DNA of 64,000 bases from Candidatus Avedoeria danica (GCA_016703025.1 JADJCV010000004.1:1677501-1741500), one strand, 5' to 3'. Positions 33,887 through 43,638 are shown, numbered from the stretch's first letter. Notes: a model not told the origin generated them from the sequence alone. Made by a program: numbers and translations.

Positions 33887-34426
33887 ATGGAGGCCTGCGA
33901 TTTGGATGACCTGGACGCCCAACGAAGCGCGATGATGGCGGAGATCGACGCCGGCTTCCGGCGCTTCACTGCGTTCCTGGCCGCGCTGGACGACGCCGAC
34001 CTCACCGGTCCGACGGACGCCGCCGGCTGGACGGCCAAGGACCATGTGGCCCACCTCACCGCCTGGGCGGGCTCGATGATCGCCGTCTTGGACGGCCGGC
34101 CGCGCTGGGAGGCGATCGGCGTCACACCCGAGGTCTGGCAGACGATCACGGACACGTACGACGTGATCAACGCCGCGATTCAAGCGCGGCACCGCGACAC
34201 GCTGCCGGCCGAAGTTCGCACCGACTTCGACGGTACGCACCGCGCCCTTGTCGCGCGGATCGAGTCGATGGCCACGGCCGATCTGGTCCGGCCGTACGTC
34301 CACTTCCAGCCGTGGGCGACCGGGCGGGACGATCCGCTGTATGGCTACCTGCTCGGGAACACGGTCGGGCATTACGACGAGCACCGGGGGTATGTGGAGG
34401 AGATGGTCAGCGCTCGGCCCACCTGA
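33887..34426 (+). CDS. DfsB/ClbS-family protein (DUF1706, DinB-like)
   Basis: A 179-residue protein of the DUF1706/DfsB/ClbS family. The family features are a start with MAEIDAGFRRFTAFLAAL, GWTAKDHVAHLTAWAGSM, DGTHRALVARIESM and a C-terminal LLGNTVGHYDEHRGYVEEM with conserved His residues. Family members include ClbS, which protects DNA from colibactin; most are uncharacterised four-helix DinB-like proteins. A decayed copy of its last 16 codons lies at 39094-39144. Confidence 0.85.
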   Translation: MEACDLDDLDAQRSAMMAEIDAGFRRFTAFLAALDDADLTGPTDAAGWTAKDHVAHLTAWAGSMIAVLDGRPRWEAIGVTPEVWQTITDTYDVINAAIQARHRDTLPAEVRTDFDGTHRALVARIESMATADLVRPYVHFQPWATGRDDPLYGYLLGNTVGHYDEHRGYVEEMVSARPT

Positions 34427-34730
34427 GCCGCGGCGACCGACCTTTTCACTGGACCTGAGGAGTCACCACCGGAACCGCTCTTCGAGTCCATCCGCACCAC
34501 CCAGTTCCGTATCGTCGGTGCGGTCGGCTGGAAGTCCCCGGCAGAGGAGCTCACCGCTTTGTTGCGCTAACCACTTCAGACCGCCGGGTCAACTCCACGC
34601 ATGAACCGCAGGCTCCGTTGTTCAACGTTGCTGCCCAACGTCAAGTCCCGTATCCGTTCACGTTGGATTCGCGTTATCTAAGAGTCGTCCATCACAGCTA
34701 CTTGGACACAGCTGCTTGGAGAACAACGTG
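34427..34730. other. Intergenic stretch with a coding remnant
   Basis: About 300 bp with no complete gene. Positions 34484-34570 (plus strand) read ESIRTTQFRIVGAVGWKSPA followed by EELTALLR and a stop. The codon pattern is gene-like but there is no start, so it is probably the tail of a lost gene. The rest holds the leader of the ice-binding protein (GGAG at 34718-34721). Confidence 0.4.
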
Positions 34731-35855
34731 ATGCGCGGAAACCCGGGTTGGCGTGTGGGCCGGTGGCGTAGCGCTGCGAGCGCGGGACTTGTGCTGGCCG
34801 CGCTGCTACATTCGGGCCTTTCCCCAGCGTCGATTGCGCGAGCCCAGGCGTTCCTCGGCACGGCGCAAAGCTTCGGTGTCCTCGGCGGCTCGACGGTGAC
34901 GAACACCGGCCCGAGCGTGATCACGGGCGGCAACCTTGGCGTTTGGTCCGGTCTGGCCATCACGGGCTTTCCTCCGGGCGTCGTCGTTCCTCCCGGCGCG
35001 ATCCATGCGGGAGACGCGGTCGCGCAACAAGCCCAGAGCGACGTGACCACCGCCTACAACTCGCTGGCCGGCATGGCGTGCAACACCGATCTGACCGGCC
35101 AGGATCTCGGCGGGCTCACGCTCACGCCGGGCGTCTACTGCTTTGCCTCCTCGGCCCAGCTGACGGGCAACCTGACGCTCGACGCCCAGGGCAACAACCA
35201 GGCTGTCTTCGTCTTTCAGATCGGCAGCTCGCTGACCACGGCAACCAACGCGTCGGTCAGCGTCATCAACGGCGGGCAGGACTGCAACGTGTCCTGGCAG
35301 GTCGGCAGCTCCGCCACGCTCGGCACCGCCACTTCGTTCGTGGGCAACATCGTCGCGCTCACGAGCATCACGCTGAACACGACGGCCAACCTGTCGGGCC
35401 GCGCGCTGGCGCGGAACGGGGCCGTGACGCTGGACAACAACGCAATCACGGTCCCGCTGTGCGCGTTGCCGCCGACCGCCACGTTCACGGCTTCGCCCGG
35501 CCCGTCGCCGACAGCGACACGCACTTCGACGCCCGGCCCGTCACCCACCGCCACGAACACGTCGACGCCCAGCCCGACGCACACGTCCACGCGCACGTCG
35601 ACGCCCAGCCCGACGCGCACGTCCACGCGCACGTCGACGCCCGGCCCGTCACCCACGGCCACCAACACGCTCCCACCAGGCGCGCTGCCTTCGCCGACGC
35701 CGGTGACGGTCGGTGGGTTCACCGCGGGTTCCTTCCGTCCGGCGAAGGTGCGGGGTCGCGTGACGTTGCCCAACTTCGTGCCGCTGCGGATCGGCGCCGT
35801 ATTGGGGTTCCTGGCTGTCCTGGTCGCGGCAGCGGTGTGGCGACGAACGCGTTGA
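34731..35855 (+). CDS. DUF3494 ice-binding-like surface protein with membrane anchor
   Basis: A 374-residue protein starting MRGNPGWRVGR (GGAG 9 bp upstream) with a signal peptide ending around SIARAQA. Residues ~45-245 are a full DUF3494 domain: LGTAQSFGVLGGSTVTNTGP, GAIHAGDAVAQQAQSDVTTAYNSLAG, DLGGLTLTPGVYCFASSAQL, AVFVFQIGSSL and GRALARNGAVTLDNNAI. This beta-solenoid is the ice-binding fold, but many carriers are adhesins. A Thr/Pro linker with repeats such as TSTPSPT follows, and a C-terminal helix plus RRTR anchors it in the membrane. Confidence 0.92.
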   Translation: MRGNPGWRVGRWRSAASAGLVLAALLHSGLSPASIARAQAFLGTAQSFGVLGGSTVTNTGPSVITGGNLGVWSGLAITGFPPGVVVPPGAIHAGDAVAQQAQSDVTTAYNSLAGMACNTDLTGQDLGGLTLTPGVYCFASSAQLTGNLTLDAQGNNQAVFVFQIGSSLTTATNASVSVINGGQDCNVSWQVGSSATLGTATSFVGNIVALTSITLNTTANLSGRALARNGAVTLDNNAITVPLCALPPTATFTASPGPSPTATRTSTPGPSPTATNTSTPSPTHTSTRTSTPSPTRTSTRTSTPGPSPTATNTLPPGALPSPTPVTVGGFTAGSFRPAKVRGRVTLPNFVPLRIGAVLGFLAVLVAAAVWRRTR

Positions 35856-36178
35856 CGCCGGCGCCCGAAGGTCCCGATCTCGTCTTGGCGCGTGCGGATC
35901 GCCTCCGGAACCGCCGTCCGCCCCGCCCGAAGTAACCCTCATCCCGGCAACGCACGACACCGTGTAGGCGTCGTCCGACACGCATCCGCGCCGCCAACCG
36001 CTACCGTCGGCCGGCGTGCTCCGGTACTCTCGGCGCGACGAACATCCGCGTCCTTGCCATCCCGCGTTCAGCGATGGGCATGCGCCGTCGCATGGGTTGA
36101 TTCCGCTCCGAGCCGGATCAGCCCATGGGAGGCCGTACGTCGACTTGCCGTTTCACTTGACCCATTAGGAGCACGCCG
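35856..36178. other. Intergenic region
   Basis: 323 bp between the ice-binding protein and the Thr-rich protein. It holds no convincing gene or repeat; AGGAG at 36167-36171 is the ribosome site of the next gene. Confidence 0.5.
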
Positions 36179-38324
36179 ATGACCACCCCGCCTCTCTCGA
36201 CCACAAGATCGTCGGCCACGCCGCGCGCCACAGTCCGCAACGCCGCGCTCATCGCCCTCTCCGCCGTCCTCCTGATCGCAAGCGTGATCGCCCTGCGGCC
36301 GCCCTCGGTCGCCGGCGCCCCGCCCAGCGAGAAGCAACCGTTCGACGTGTCGGGCGACCGCGGGCCACAGGCCCAGGCCACGATGACGGCGACCGTCGTC
36401 GCCACGGCCACGGCGACGATCACGCCGACGATGGCCCCAACGCTGACGCTCACGGCGATCGCCACGGGCACCGGGACGCCTCTGCCGACGGGCTCGGCCA
36501 CGTCGGTCGGCACGGAGACGCCGGACATCACGGAGACGGCCGCTCCAACGGTATCGGCCACCGCGTCCGGCACGGGCACGACCGAGCCGACGGACACCGG
36601 CACGCCGGTCAGCACCGGGACGGCGACGGCGACCCGCACAGGCACCGCCGCCGCGACCGCGACGCAGACGCCGACCGGTACGCTCACCACGGTCGGCACG
36701 GCCACCGCGACCGGCACGGGCACGGTGGCCGGCACCAACGCCCTCGCCGACGGGCACGGCCATCGGCACAACGATGCCCACGCCAACGGGCACGTTGACC
36801 GCGGTCGGCTCGGCCACGCCATCCGCGACGCGCACGGGCACGGCCGGCACGCCGGTGGCGACGACAACCGCGACCGCGACCGCGCCGCCGACGGTGGTGG
36901 TCGACCTCGCATTGCCGTTCGCCAGCCTGCGGCGCTGGCACGATGCCGGCAACGTCGCAACGGGCATCCAGGTGCAGAACCTCGACCCGGCGGCAGCCGC
37001 CAACCTGACGGCGCGGTTCATCGACGACGCCGGGGCGGTGGCGGCCACCGTGGCTCGGACGGCCGCGGGCGGCGGGGCGCCGAACTTCTACCTGCCGACG
37101 ATCTTCCGCGACCTCCCGGTCCCGGACGGCTTGTTCAGCGTCCGCGTGAACGGCAACCGCCCGCTCGGCGCGATCGTCCGGACGGACTGGTTCAGCGTGC
37201 GCGGCGCCGGCATCGCGTCCAACCCGGTCACGGGCAGCGACGTCGTCGTCGCCAGCTTCCTCCGCCGCTCGGTCGGCCGCTCGTCGATGGTCGCCGTCCA
37301 GAACACCGCTGCCACGACGACGACGGCGACCGTTGTGGTCTACGGCGGCGCGGGCGGCAGCACGCCGCGCGCCACGTTCGCGCTCTCGCTGCCGCCGCAC
37401 GCCGCCCGACGGGTCTGGGCCGACTTCGAGTCCGCGCTGACGCCGCTCGGTTCGTTCGAAGGCTGGCTGCGGGTGACGTCCTCGCAAGCGCTGTCCGTGC
37501 AGGCGTGGGAGGTCGGTTCGATCGCGGCCGGCGCGCCGCTGCCCGTGGCGGCGTTCGAGGGCCAGCCGGCGGCGACCGCAAGCGACCGCCTGGCGGTGGC
37601 GCTCTTCCGGTCGGCCCAGCGGGGCGTGCTGAGCACGGACCGGCTGAACACGCGGATCGTCGTCGTGAACCCGGGCGTCGTGCCGGCGACGGTGACCGTG
37701 AGCTACGCCGGCAGCGACAACGAGGCGACCTCGGTGGCCTGCCGAAACGGCAGCTTCGCCCACCCGGCCGTCACGCTGCCGCCCGGCGGACGCCACGTCT
37801 TCCGCCAGGCGCCCGGCGGCGGGCACTCCATCCCCGCCGACTGCTTCGGCACGGCGCGGGTCCGCACGGCCGCACCGGCGCAGCGTGTCGTGGCGATCGT
37901 CTACGACGCCACGAACGACGACGAGCTCCTCTCGGCCTACGACGCCCTGCCCGAATCCGAAGCCGCGCTGCGCGTGGCCCTGCCGCTCTTCCGGCGCCGC
38001 CACGTCGGCCTGACGACGGGCATCCAGGTGATGAACGTCAGCACGGCGACAGCCACCGTCCGAATCGAATTCAGCGCCACGAACGCCGCGACGGGCGAGA
38101 GCACGCCCATCGGCGGCTGCACGGTCTGCACGCAGTCCGTGCTGCCGAACCAGTCCTACACGTGGTGGCCGCCGAGCATCGGCGGCATCCCGGACAACAC
38201 GTTCGGTGCTGCGGTCGTCACCGCCGACCGACCGGTCATCGCCCTCGTGAACGACTACCCGACCTCGCCGGACGCCGCGGCGCGAACGGACCCGGCCACT
38301 TACCTTGGGCTGTCGGCCCAGTAG
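36179..38324 (+). CDS. Thr-rich surface protein with frameshift in linker
   Basis: Starts MTTPPLSTTRSSATPRA with a signal anchor (ALIALSAVLLIASVIAL), then ~170 residues of Thr/Gly/Ala low complexity. Near 36733 the frame must shift by one base: the first frame turns into His/Gly/Arg noise while the shifted frame continues the same linker (PTPSPTGTAIGTTMPTPTG). It then enters two ~220-residue beta-rich repeats (each with LPFASLRRWHDAGNVATGIQVQNL or LPLFRRRHVGLTTGIQVMNV) and stops at 38324. The same 'TGIQVQN' repeat type appears in the protein at 61487-64000. Exported, probably cell-surface. Indel in the repeat or true phase-variable break. Confidence 0.75.
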
Positions 38325-38338
38325 AAGGAGTTCAACCG

Positions 38339-38959
38339 ATGCCGACGAACACCCTGTCCCGTGTGGCTCATCGTCAGATCGCCGAGCCGCCGATCGCGCA
38401 GTTCCTGTTTTCGGATACCCGACTGGCGCCGCTCTGGACGATCATCCGCCTCTACCTCGGCTACGCATGGCTCACGGCCGGCTGGGGAAAGCTGACGAAC
38501 CCGGCCGGCGTCTGGGTCGGAGCCAAGTCCGGCACGGCCGTGACCGGCTTCATCCAGGGCGCGCTGACGAAGACCGGCGGCGAACACCCCGATGTCGGCA
38601 GCTGGTACGCTGCGTTCCTGGAGCGGATCGCGCTGCCGAACGCGGTGCTGTTCTCCTACCTCGTCACGTACGGTGAGCTTCTCGTCGGCGTGGCGTTGAT
38701 CCTCGGCCTGCTCACGGGATTCGCGGCTTTCTTCGGCGGGTTCATGAACGCCAGCTTCCTGTTCTCCGGCGCGGTTTCGACGAATCCCGTGCTCCTGCTG
38801 CTGGCGATTCTGGTCATCCTGGCATGGCGCGTCGCGGGCTACTGGGGCCTCGATCGCTGGGTGTTGCCGATGCTCGGTGTTCCCGGCATTCCGGGCACGC
38901 TCTTCGACCCATCGACGGCGACGGCGATGCCGCCGTTGCCGCCGATCCGGCCGACGTGA
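38339..38959 (+). CDS. DoxX-family membrane protein
   Basis: A 206-residue membrane protein with AAGGAG at 38325-38330. It has four to five helices with DoxX/DoxD-family features: LWTIIRLYLGYAWLTAGWGKL near the N-terminus, then LVTYGELLVGVALILGLLTGFAAFFGGFMNASFLFSG and VILAWRVAGYWGLDRWVLP. DoxX proteins are quinol-linked or thiosulfate-oxidation-associated membrane subunits, but most are uncharacterised. The stop overlaps a GTG that begins a small membrane ORF. Confidence 0.9.
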   Translation: MPTNTLSRVAHRQIAEPPIAQFLFSDTRLAPLWTIIRLYLGYAWLTAGWGKLTNPAGVWVGAKSGTAVTGFIQGALTKTGGEHPDVGSWYAAFLERIALPNAVLFSYLVTYGELLVGVALILGLLTGFAAFFGGFMNASFLFSGAVSTNPVLLLLAILVILAWRVAGYWGLDRWVLPMLGVPGIPGTLFDPSTATAMPPLPPIRPT

Positions 38960-39086
38960 CGGACGGGTCGGCGCCGGATGGACGGCGATCGGGCTCGTGA
39001 TCGCGCTCGGTCTTGGGATCATGATCGCCGTCGCCAACCGTGGGACCACGGGGAACATTCAGATCGATCCGACGCCGCCGGCGTAA
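38956..39086 (+). CDS. Small single-helix protein with frameshift after DoxX
   Basis: A GTG at 38956 overlaps the DoxX stop and starts VTDGSA. After a one-base shift near 38972 the sequence reads GWTAIGLVIALGLGIMIAVA then NRGTTGNIQIDPTPPA and a stop at 39086. The second part has a clear membrane helix and high third-position GC. As sequenced, neither frame alone gives a sensible protein. Likely a ~43-residue membrane peptide coupled to doxX, with an indel. Confidence 0.45.
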
Positions 39087-39093
39087 GGGCAGG

Positions 39094-39144
39094 GGCAACA
39101 TCGTCGGGCATTACGACGGGCATCGGGGGTATGCGGAGGGTTGA
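39094..39144 (+). pseudogene. Remnant of a DfsB/DUF1706 gene
   Basis: Sixteen codons read GNIVGHYDGHRGYAEG and a stop. They match the last residues of the complete DUF1706 protein at 33887-34426 (GNTVGHYDEHRGYVEEM). There is no upstream body, so it is a truncated relic of a second copy. Confidence 0.7.
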
Positions 39145-39177
39145 TGCGCCGAAGTTGACACGCCCACGTCGGCGCAA

Positions 39178-39203
39178 CGTCGCCCCTGCGCGCAGGGGCG
39201 ACG
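39178..39203. terminator. Perfect 26-bp palindrome
   Basis: Two exactly complementary 13-bp arms meet at 39190/39191 (outer CGTCGCCCC, inner TGCG/CGCA). It follows the DoxX block and precedes the lipase gene, so a transcription terminator is the simplest reading. No T-tract follows. Confidence 0.6.
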
Positions 39204-39330
39204 GCACGGTCTTGACGGCGTTGCCCCACCCCCGCTTGCCGTATACACTCCCGCCAATCCGTTCGCCGGTGCTCCGCAGCCTCGATCGCTGTGCGAGCCT
39301 GCCGTGCGGCACCGTGGATGGGAGCCCCGC

Positions 39331-40740
39331 ATGCCCAAGCACCCCATGCCCGACGTCATCGTCCTCCTGCCCGGGGTCATGGGCAGCGTCCTGAAGAAGG
39401 ACGGCAAGAGCGCCTGGGGCTTCGACGCCGGCAGCATCACGCGGGCGCTCTTCACGCGGGGCGATTCGATCGCCGAAGGCCTGCTGCTCGGCGGCGACGA
39501 TCCGGCGCGGGAGACGCTCGACGATGGTGTGACGGCCACAGGGCTGCTGCCCGATCTGCACCTCCTGCCCGGCTTCTGGAAGATCGACGGCTACGGGCAC
39601 GTGGCGGACGTGATCCAGACGGTGTTCGACGTGCAGGAAGGCGAGAACTTCTTCCGCTTCCCGTACGACTGGCGGCGCGACAACCGCGCCTCCGCCCGCA
39701 AGCTCCAGCGCGCGAGCCGAGACTGGCTGACGGCCTACCGGCGCACGAGCCCGCAGGCCAAGCTGATCCTGGTGGCCCACTCGATGGGCGGCCTCGTGTC
39801 GCGCTACTTCCTCGAGGTGCTGGAGGGGTGGAAGGACACGAAGGCCTTGATCACGTTCGGCACGCCGTACCGCGGCTCGCTGAACGCGCTCGACACGCTG
39901 AGCAACGGGATGCACAAGGGCGGGCTCAAGCTGGATGCGCTGACCGGGCTCGCCCGCAGCTGCACCTCGATCTACCAGCTCCTGCCGATCTACAAGGCCT
40001 ACGACGCCGGCGACGGGACGCTGGTTCGCGTCGGCGAATCCGTCGGCATCCCGAACGTCGATCCGCACCGGGCGAAGGCGGCGCTGGCGTTCCACCGTGA
40101 GATCATCGCGGCCGTCGACGCCCACCTGGTGGATCCGGCGTACATGCGGGACCGCTACCGCATCTTCCCGATCGTCGGGACGACGCAGTCCACGCTCCAG
40201 TCCGGCCGCCTGACGAACGGCACGGTCGTGCTGGCGCCGTCGCACGACGGGCAGGACCATAGCGGCGACGGCACCGTGCCCCGTGTGGCCGCCGTGCCGC
40301 ACGAGGACGGCCCGGCCGACAGCGCGATGTACGCGGCGATGAAGCACGGCTCGCTGCAGAACACGAACGCGGTGCTCCAACACCTCGAGGGCGCGATCAC
40401 GTCCCTCTACATCGACCTCGGCAAGTTCCTCGCCCCCGACCGCCGCGCGCAGCTCTCGCTCAGCCTGGACGACGTCTACTTCGACGACGAGCCCGTCGTC
40501 ATCGGTGTCGACGCCGGCATCGATCGGCTCCAGCTCGTCGCGACGGCGGTCGATGCGACGACCGGGGCGACGGTGGCCACGCAGCCGATGCGCGACGGCC
40601 GCGACGGGACGTACTCGGCGCAGTGCGGTCCGCTGCCGGAGGGCTCGTATCGGATCCACGTGCGGAGCGACGAAGCCGCGAACCGGGACGATGTGATCCC
40701 GATCGCCGACGCGTTCGGCGTCAGCCCGCGGGTGTCGTGA
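39331..40740 (+). CDS. LCAT-like lipase/acyltransferase
   Basis: A 469-residue cytoplasmic alpha/beta-hydrolase of the lecithin:cholesterol acyltransferase family. It opens PMPDVIVLLPGVMGSVLKKD, the LCAT N-terminal strand and oxyanion region. The nucleophile elbow is AHSMGG with Ser151. FRFPYDWRRDNR and ITFGTPYRGSLNAL are further LCAT blocks, and SGDGTVPRVAAVP contributes the acidic/His region. Residues ~375-469 form an Ig-like beta domain. No signal peptide, so it would act on internal membranes. Its TGA shares a base with the next ATG (TGATG), coupling it to the CHAT gene. Confidence 0.9.
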   Translation: MPKHPMPDVIVLLPGVMGSVLKKDGKSAWGFDAGSITRALFTRGDSIAEGLLLGGDDPARETLDDGVTATGLLPDLHLLPGFWKIDGYGHVADVIQTVFDVQEGENFFRFPYDWRRDNRASARKLQRASRDWLTAYRRTSPQAKLILVAHSMGGLVSRYFLEVLEGWKDTKALITFGTPYRGSLNALDTLSNGMHKGGLKLDALTGLARSCTSIYQLLPIYKAYDAGDGTLVRVGESVGIPNVDPHRAKAALAFHREIIAAVDAHLVDPAYMRDRYRIFPIVGTTQSTLQSGRLTNGTVVLAPSHDGQDHSGDGTVPRVAAVPHEDGPADSAMYAAMKHGSLQNTNAVLQHLEGAITSLYIDLGKFLAPDRRAQLSLSLDDVYFDDEPVVIGVDAGIDRLQLVATAVDATTGATVATQPMRDGRDGTYSAQCGPLPEGSYRIHVRSDEAANRDDVIPIADAFGVSPRVS

Positions 40741-42709
40741 TGGCGCAGCCCCTCGACCTCGACGCCGTCGCCCGCCGCGCCCAGCGGAGATCCTCGTGCT
40801 CTCGGCCGACCAGACCGTCGCGAGCGCGCTTCGGGCGATTCGCACCACGGGGGCCGTCTGGGTCGTCGTCGTCCGCGAGGAGGACTGGGAGCCGCGTCCA
40901 TACTTGTATGCCTACCGCCCCGACGAGCTCGTGCGCATCGTCGTGGCATACGGCCCCGACACGTTGTCCCTGCGCGCGGCGCTCAACCTGCAGGAGAAGA
41001 AGGCGAGTGCCGTCGGGACGGAAGGCGAGCCCGCGCCGACGCCGAGCGGCACGTCCGGCTCCGAAAGCCGGATCGTGACGGTCGATGCCGAGCGCGTCCC
41101 GATCCGGGTGGAGGAAACCGTACAGGAAGGGGCAGTCACGCGGGGTGGGCTGCGGCCGCCGAGGCCCGCAGGGCGGCGGAATGCCGACCGGAGCAGCGAT
41201 GATCGAGATGCGCCTCGGGACGCGCGCGCCGGCGCCGGTGACGATCGGCACGGAGGAGGACATCGACGTCATCGTCGCGGACCCCGCCGACGCGATCCGC
41301 ATCCCCGGTTCCGTCACCGCGACCGGATCCGCGACCGAGCCGATCGTCGCGATCCTGACGATCCTCGGCGACGCGGTCACGGTTGTCGGGCCCCACATCC
41401 TGCGGCTCGACCCACCGACACGGGGCGCGCCGTCGCAGAGTGCGTTCGTCATCCGCGCTGTCGCGGAGGGCGCGGTGCAGGCGGCGGTGATCTTCCGCCA
41501 GGGGGCACCGAGCTGGGTAACATGCGCCACCAGATTCGCGCCACGGCGCACAGCGTACCCGCCGTGCGCGCGGAGGGTGCGGCATCGGGCGCCCAGCGCG
41601 CGGCGGGCGACGGCGGGGTGTTGCTCTTGCAGATCGATCCCATCACTTCCGGCGCGTCCGGCACGGACATCCGCTTCCGGTACCGCGTGCACTGCGCGGA
41701 CCTTGGGCTCGACTTCCAAGAGTTCGAGTCGCCGAAGCTGCTGGCCAGCAACGGGACGCCCGCGGATTCGCTGCGGGCCTACGTCGCCGGCATCTACGAC
41801 CAGATGACGAACCAGCTCCTGCGCACTCAGGATCAGGTGAATCGCTTCAAGCGCGAAGTCGAAGCCTTCGGCGTGCAGCTGTGCGGGCAACTGTTCCCCG
41901 CCGAGCTGACGGAACTGCTCTGGGAGGGGCGGGCGGACATCGCGGCGGTGCGGGTCATGTCGTGGGAGCCCTTCATTCCGTGGGAGCTGATCCGGCTGAA
42001 GGACCCGAAGGGACGCGATTCCGACGACCGCTTCCTCGGCCAGTACGGCATGGTCCGCTGGCTCCCCGGCCGCAGCGCCGCGCGGTCCCTGCCGCTCCAT
42101 GACTGGAGCTTCCTGGCCGCCACCTACCCGAACAACCCCGCCGACAACGTAACCGGCGAGGTCGAGTACTTCACCGCGACGCTTCCCCAGCGCGGGATCC
42201 AGCCGGTCCAGGTGGCCTCGACCTACGACGCGTTCGTCGAGGCGCTGGAGAACCCGACGTTCGACGTCCTCCACGTCGCCTGCCACGGCGAGGCCAAGGA
42301 AGACAACATCGACAAGGCCGTCCTGGTCATCACGGACGAACTCGTGAACGGCCGAACGCAGAGCGTATCGATCACCGCCGACGTCGTCGCCATGACCGCC
42401 CGCTTCGGCGACCGCCAGCCGCTCGTCTTCCTGAACGCCTGCGAGGCCGGCCGCCTGGGCGAAAGCCTGACGGCCTGGGGCGGCTGGCCGAAGCGGCTGA
42501 TCGATGCGGGCGCGGGGGCTGTGGTCGGCGCGTCGTGGCCGGTGCGAGACGTGGCGTCCAACACGTTTGCGACGGCGTTTTACGATGCGTTGATTGGGGG
42601 GAGGACGTTGGCGGAGGCGGCGAGTGCGGCGCGGGGGGCGGCTTCGGGGGTGGGGGATGCGACTTGGTTGGCGTTTAAGGTGTTTGGGGATCCGCATGCG
42701 GGGAGGTGA
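40740..42709 (+). CDS. CBS-like/CHAT-protease protein, frame broken three times
   Basis: Begins at the ATG overlapping the lipase stop (MAQPLDLDAVARRAQ). One-base shifts are needed near 40788, between about 41145 and 41180, and in a GGGGG run at 41501-41505. The joined product has a CBS-like N-terminus (LVLSADQTVASALRAIRTTG), a middle beta domain (MIEMRLGTRAPAPVTIGTEE) and a C-terminal CHAT (caspase-like) peptidase. The CHAT catalytic His lies in FDVLHVACHGEA (codon 42284) and the Cys in FLNACEAG (codon 42440). An ATG at 41181 could instead start a separate CHAT gene. CHAT proteases cleave cellular targets in defence systems. The intact C-terminal 400 residues argue for assembly indels rather than decay. 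Confidence 0.78.
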
Positions 42710-42715
42710 TGGTGA

Positions 42716-42736
42716 GGGGAGGGGAGGGGCTGGGGG
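42716..42736 (+). other. G-quadruplex motif after the CHAT gene
   Basis: Four runs of four or five guanines separated by one or two bases lie 7 bp after the CHAT stop, fitting the G4 consensus on the plus strand. Confidence 0.55.
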
Positions 42737-43202
42737 AGTGGGCGGTCACGGGTGAAATGGTGGTGCTGTGGGGCATGGTGAAGCGCCCGGGTACAGGAGT
42801 ACAGGATCCCAGGCTCGATGCAGACGTCCCGGATGATCCGCGTGGGCGGAAGAGGCGGAGTGATGTCTGCGCGTAGAGTCACGAGGTTGCGCAGGGCATT
42901 GGGCGGGATTATGATCGACGTCGATGTGTCGCGGGCGGGGTTGTCTGGGGGCCGGGGGGAGTACTCAGCAGATGTGCGATGGGCTTTACGCCTGCGTCTA
43001 ACTCCGTCTTAGGCGCGGGTTCCACGAGGGCGCGATGAACAACGTTGCGCTGGGTCACGGAATTCGCATCCACCCCGACAAGTGACCGGCCTCCCGAACA
43101 GCGGGCCTTTCAGGACGCCTCACGCGGCGACAGTCTTGCAATCCAGCGCCCTACTCACCCATCAGACTTCATCGGGTCGAGAGGGGCAAGCGAAGGTGAA
43201 TC
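42737..43202. other. Intergenic boundary of the low-GC island
   Basis: No convincing gene. GC content drops through this stretch. It contains the inverted copy of the cassette-site end at 42991-43002. Confidence 0.5.
42991..43002. repeat. Left inverted copy of the cassette-site end
   Basis: CCTGCGTCTAAC followed by TCCG is the exact reverse complement of GTTAGACGCAGG at 47360-47371, and the adjoining CGGAG/TCCG also matches partly. The core GTCTAAC fits the integron attC consensus RYYYAAC. It marks the left boundary of the cassette-like region. Confidence 0.65.
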
Positions 43203-43514
43203 GTGTCCGAAAGCCTCTATTCATATCGTGTACACGTGGGGCACTATGCATCCGGCGTCGAGTGTCCAAAATGTAAGGCGTATCGAACTTTTCGAATTGA
43301 GCGTTATATCGGTGTCGCCAAAGGCCTCCTGAACCTCAGGAAGACGTTCAGGCTGTGGAACGAGGCTAGTGGAGAATGGGTAGGCTATCGATGCGAATTA
43401 TGCGGATACCTGTGGTGGCACAGTGGTCAACCATTCACCGAGTCTTGGAGCGTGTGGTCCGGCTACACAAATCCTGCAATTAAGAATGCCAAGGACTTGA
43501 GCGACCAGCACTAG
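43203..43514 (+). CDS. Small zinc-ribbon protein
   Basis: A 103-residue protein with a GTG start (GAAGG ribosome site at 43192-43196). Two CxxC pairs (VECPKCKAYRTF and YRCELCGYLWW) form a zinc ribbon separated by ~40 residues. Aromatic residues dominate the C-terminal half (WWHSGQPFTESWSVWSGY). Codon usage is much less GC-rich than in the flanks. It is the first gene of cassette-like unit 1, upstream of the AAA/DUF4435 gene. No family recognised. Confidence 0.7.
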   Translation: MSESLYSYRVHVGHYASGVECPKCKAYRTFRIERYIGVAKGLLNLRKTFRLWNEASGEWVGYRCELCGYLWWHSGQPFTESWSVWSGYTNPAIKNAKDLSDQH

Positions 43515-43638
43515 CAAGATCGCTGACCCTCAAGTCACCAGATCAGTGGATCTCCATCGAAGGCAGCAAGCATGAGGGATTGGCGACCATTCAGATTCCA
43601 GGTCATGTGATCATCGCCAACCTCTAGTGGAGCCTGCC

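Noticed and set aside
35480..35700. CRISPR or tandem-repeat array
   Set aside because: The repeats are in-frame Thr/Pro/Ser linker codons of the ice-binding protein, with no spacers.
36179..38959. One continuous 926-codon frame from the Thr-rich protein to DoxX
   Set aside because: Between ~36740 and 38338 this frame is Arg/Gly noise; the real coding moves to another frame and DoxX is a separate gene with its own AAGGAG.
39212..39247. Promoter TTGACG...TATACA before the lipase gene
   Set aside because: Spacing between the two boxes is ~24 bp, too long for a sigma-70 promoter.
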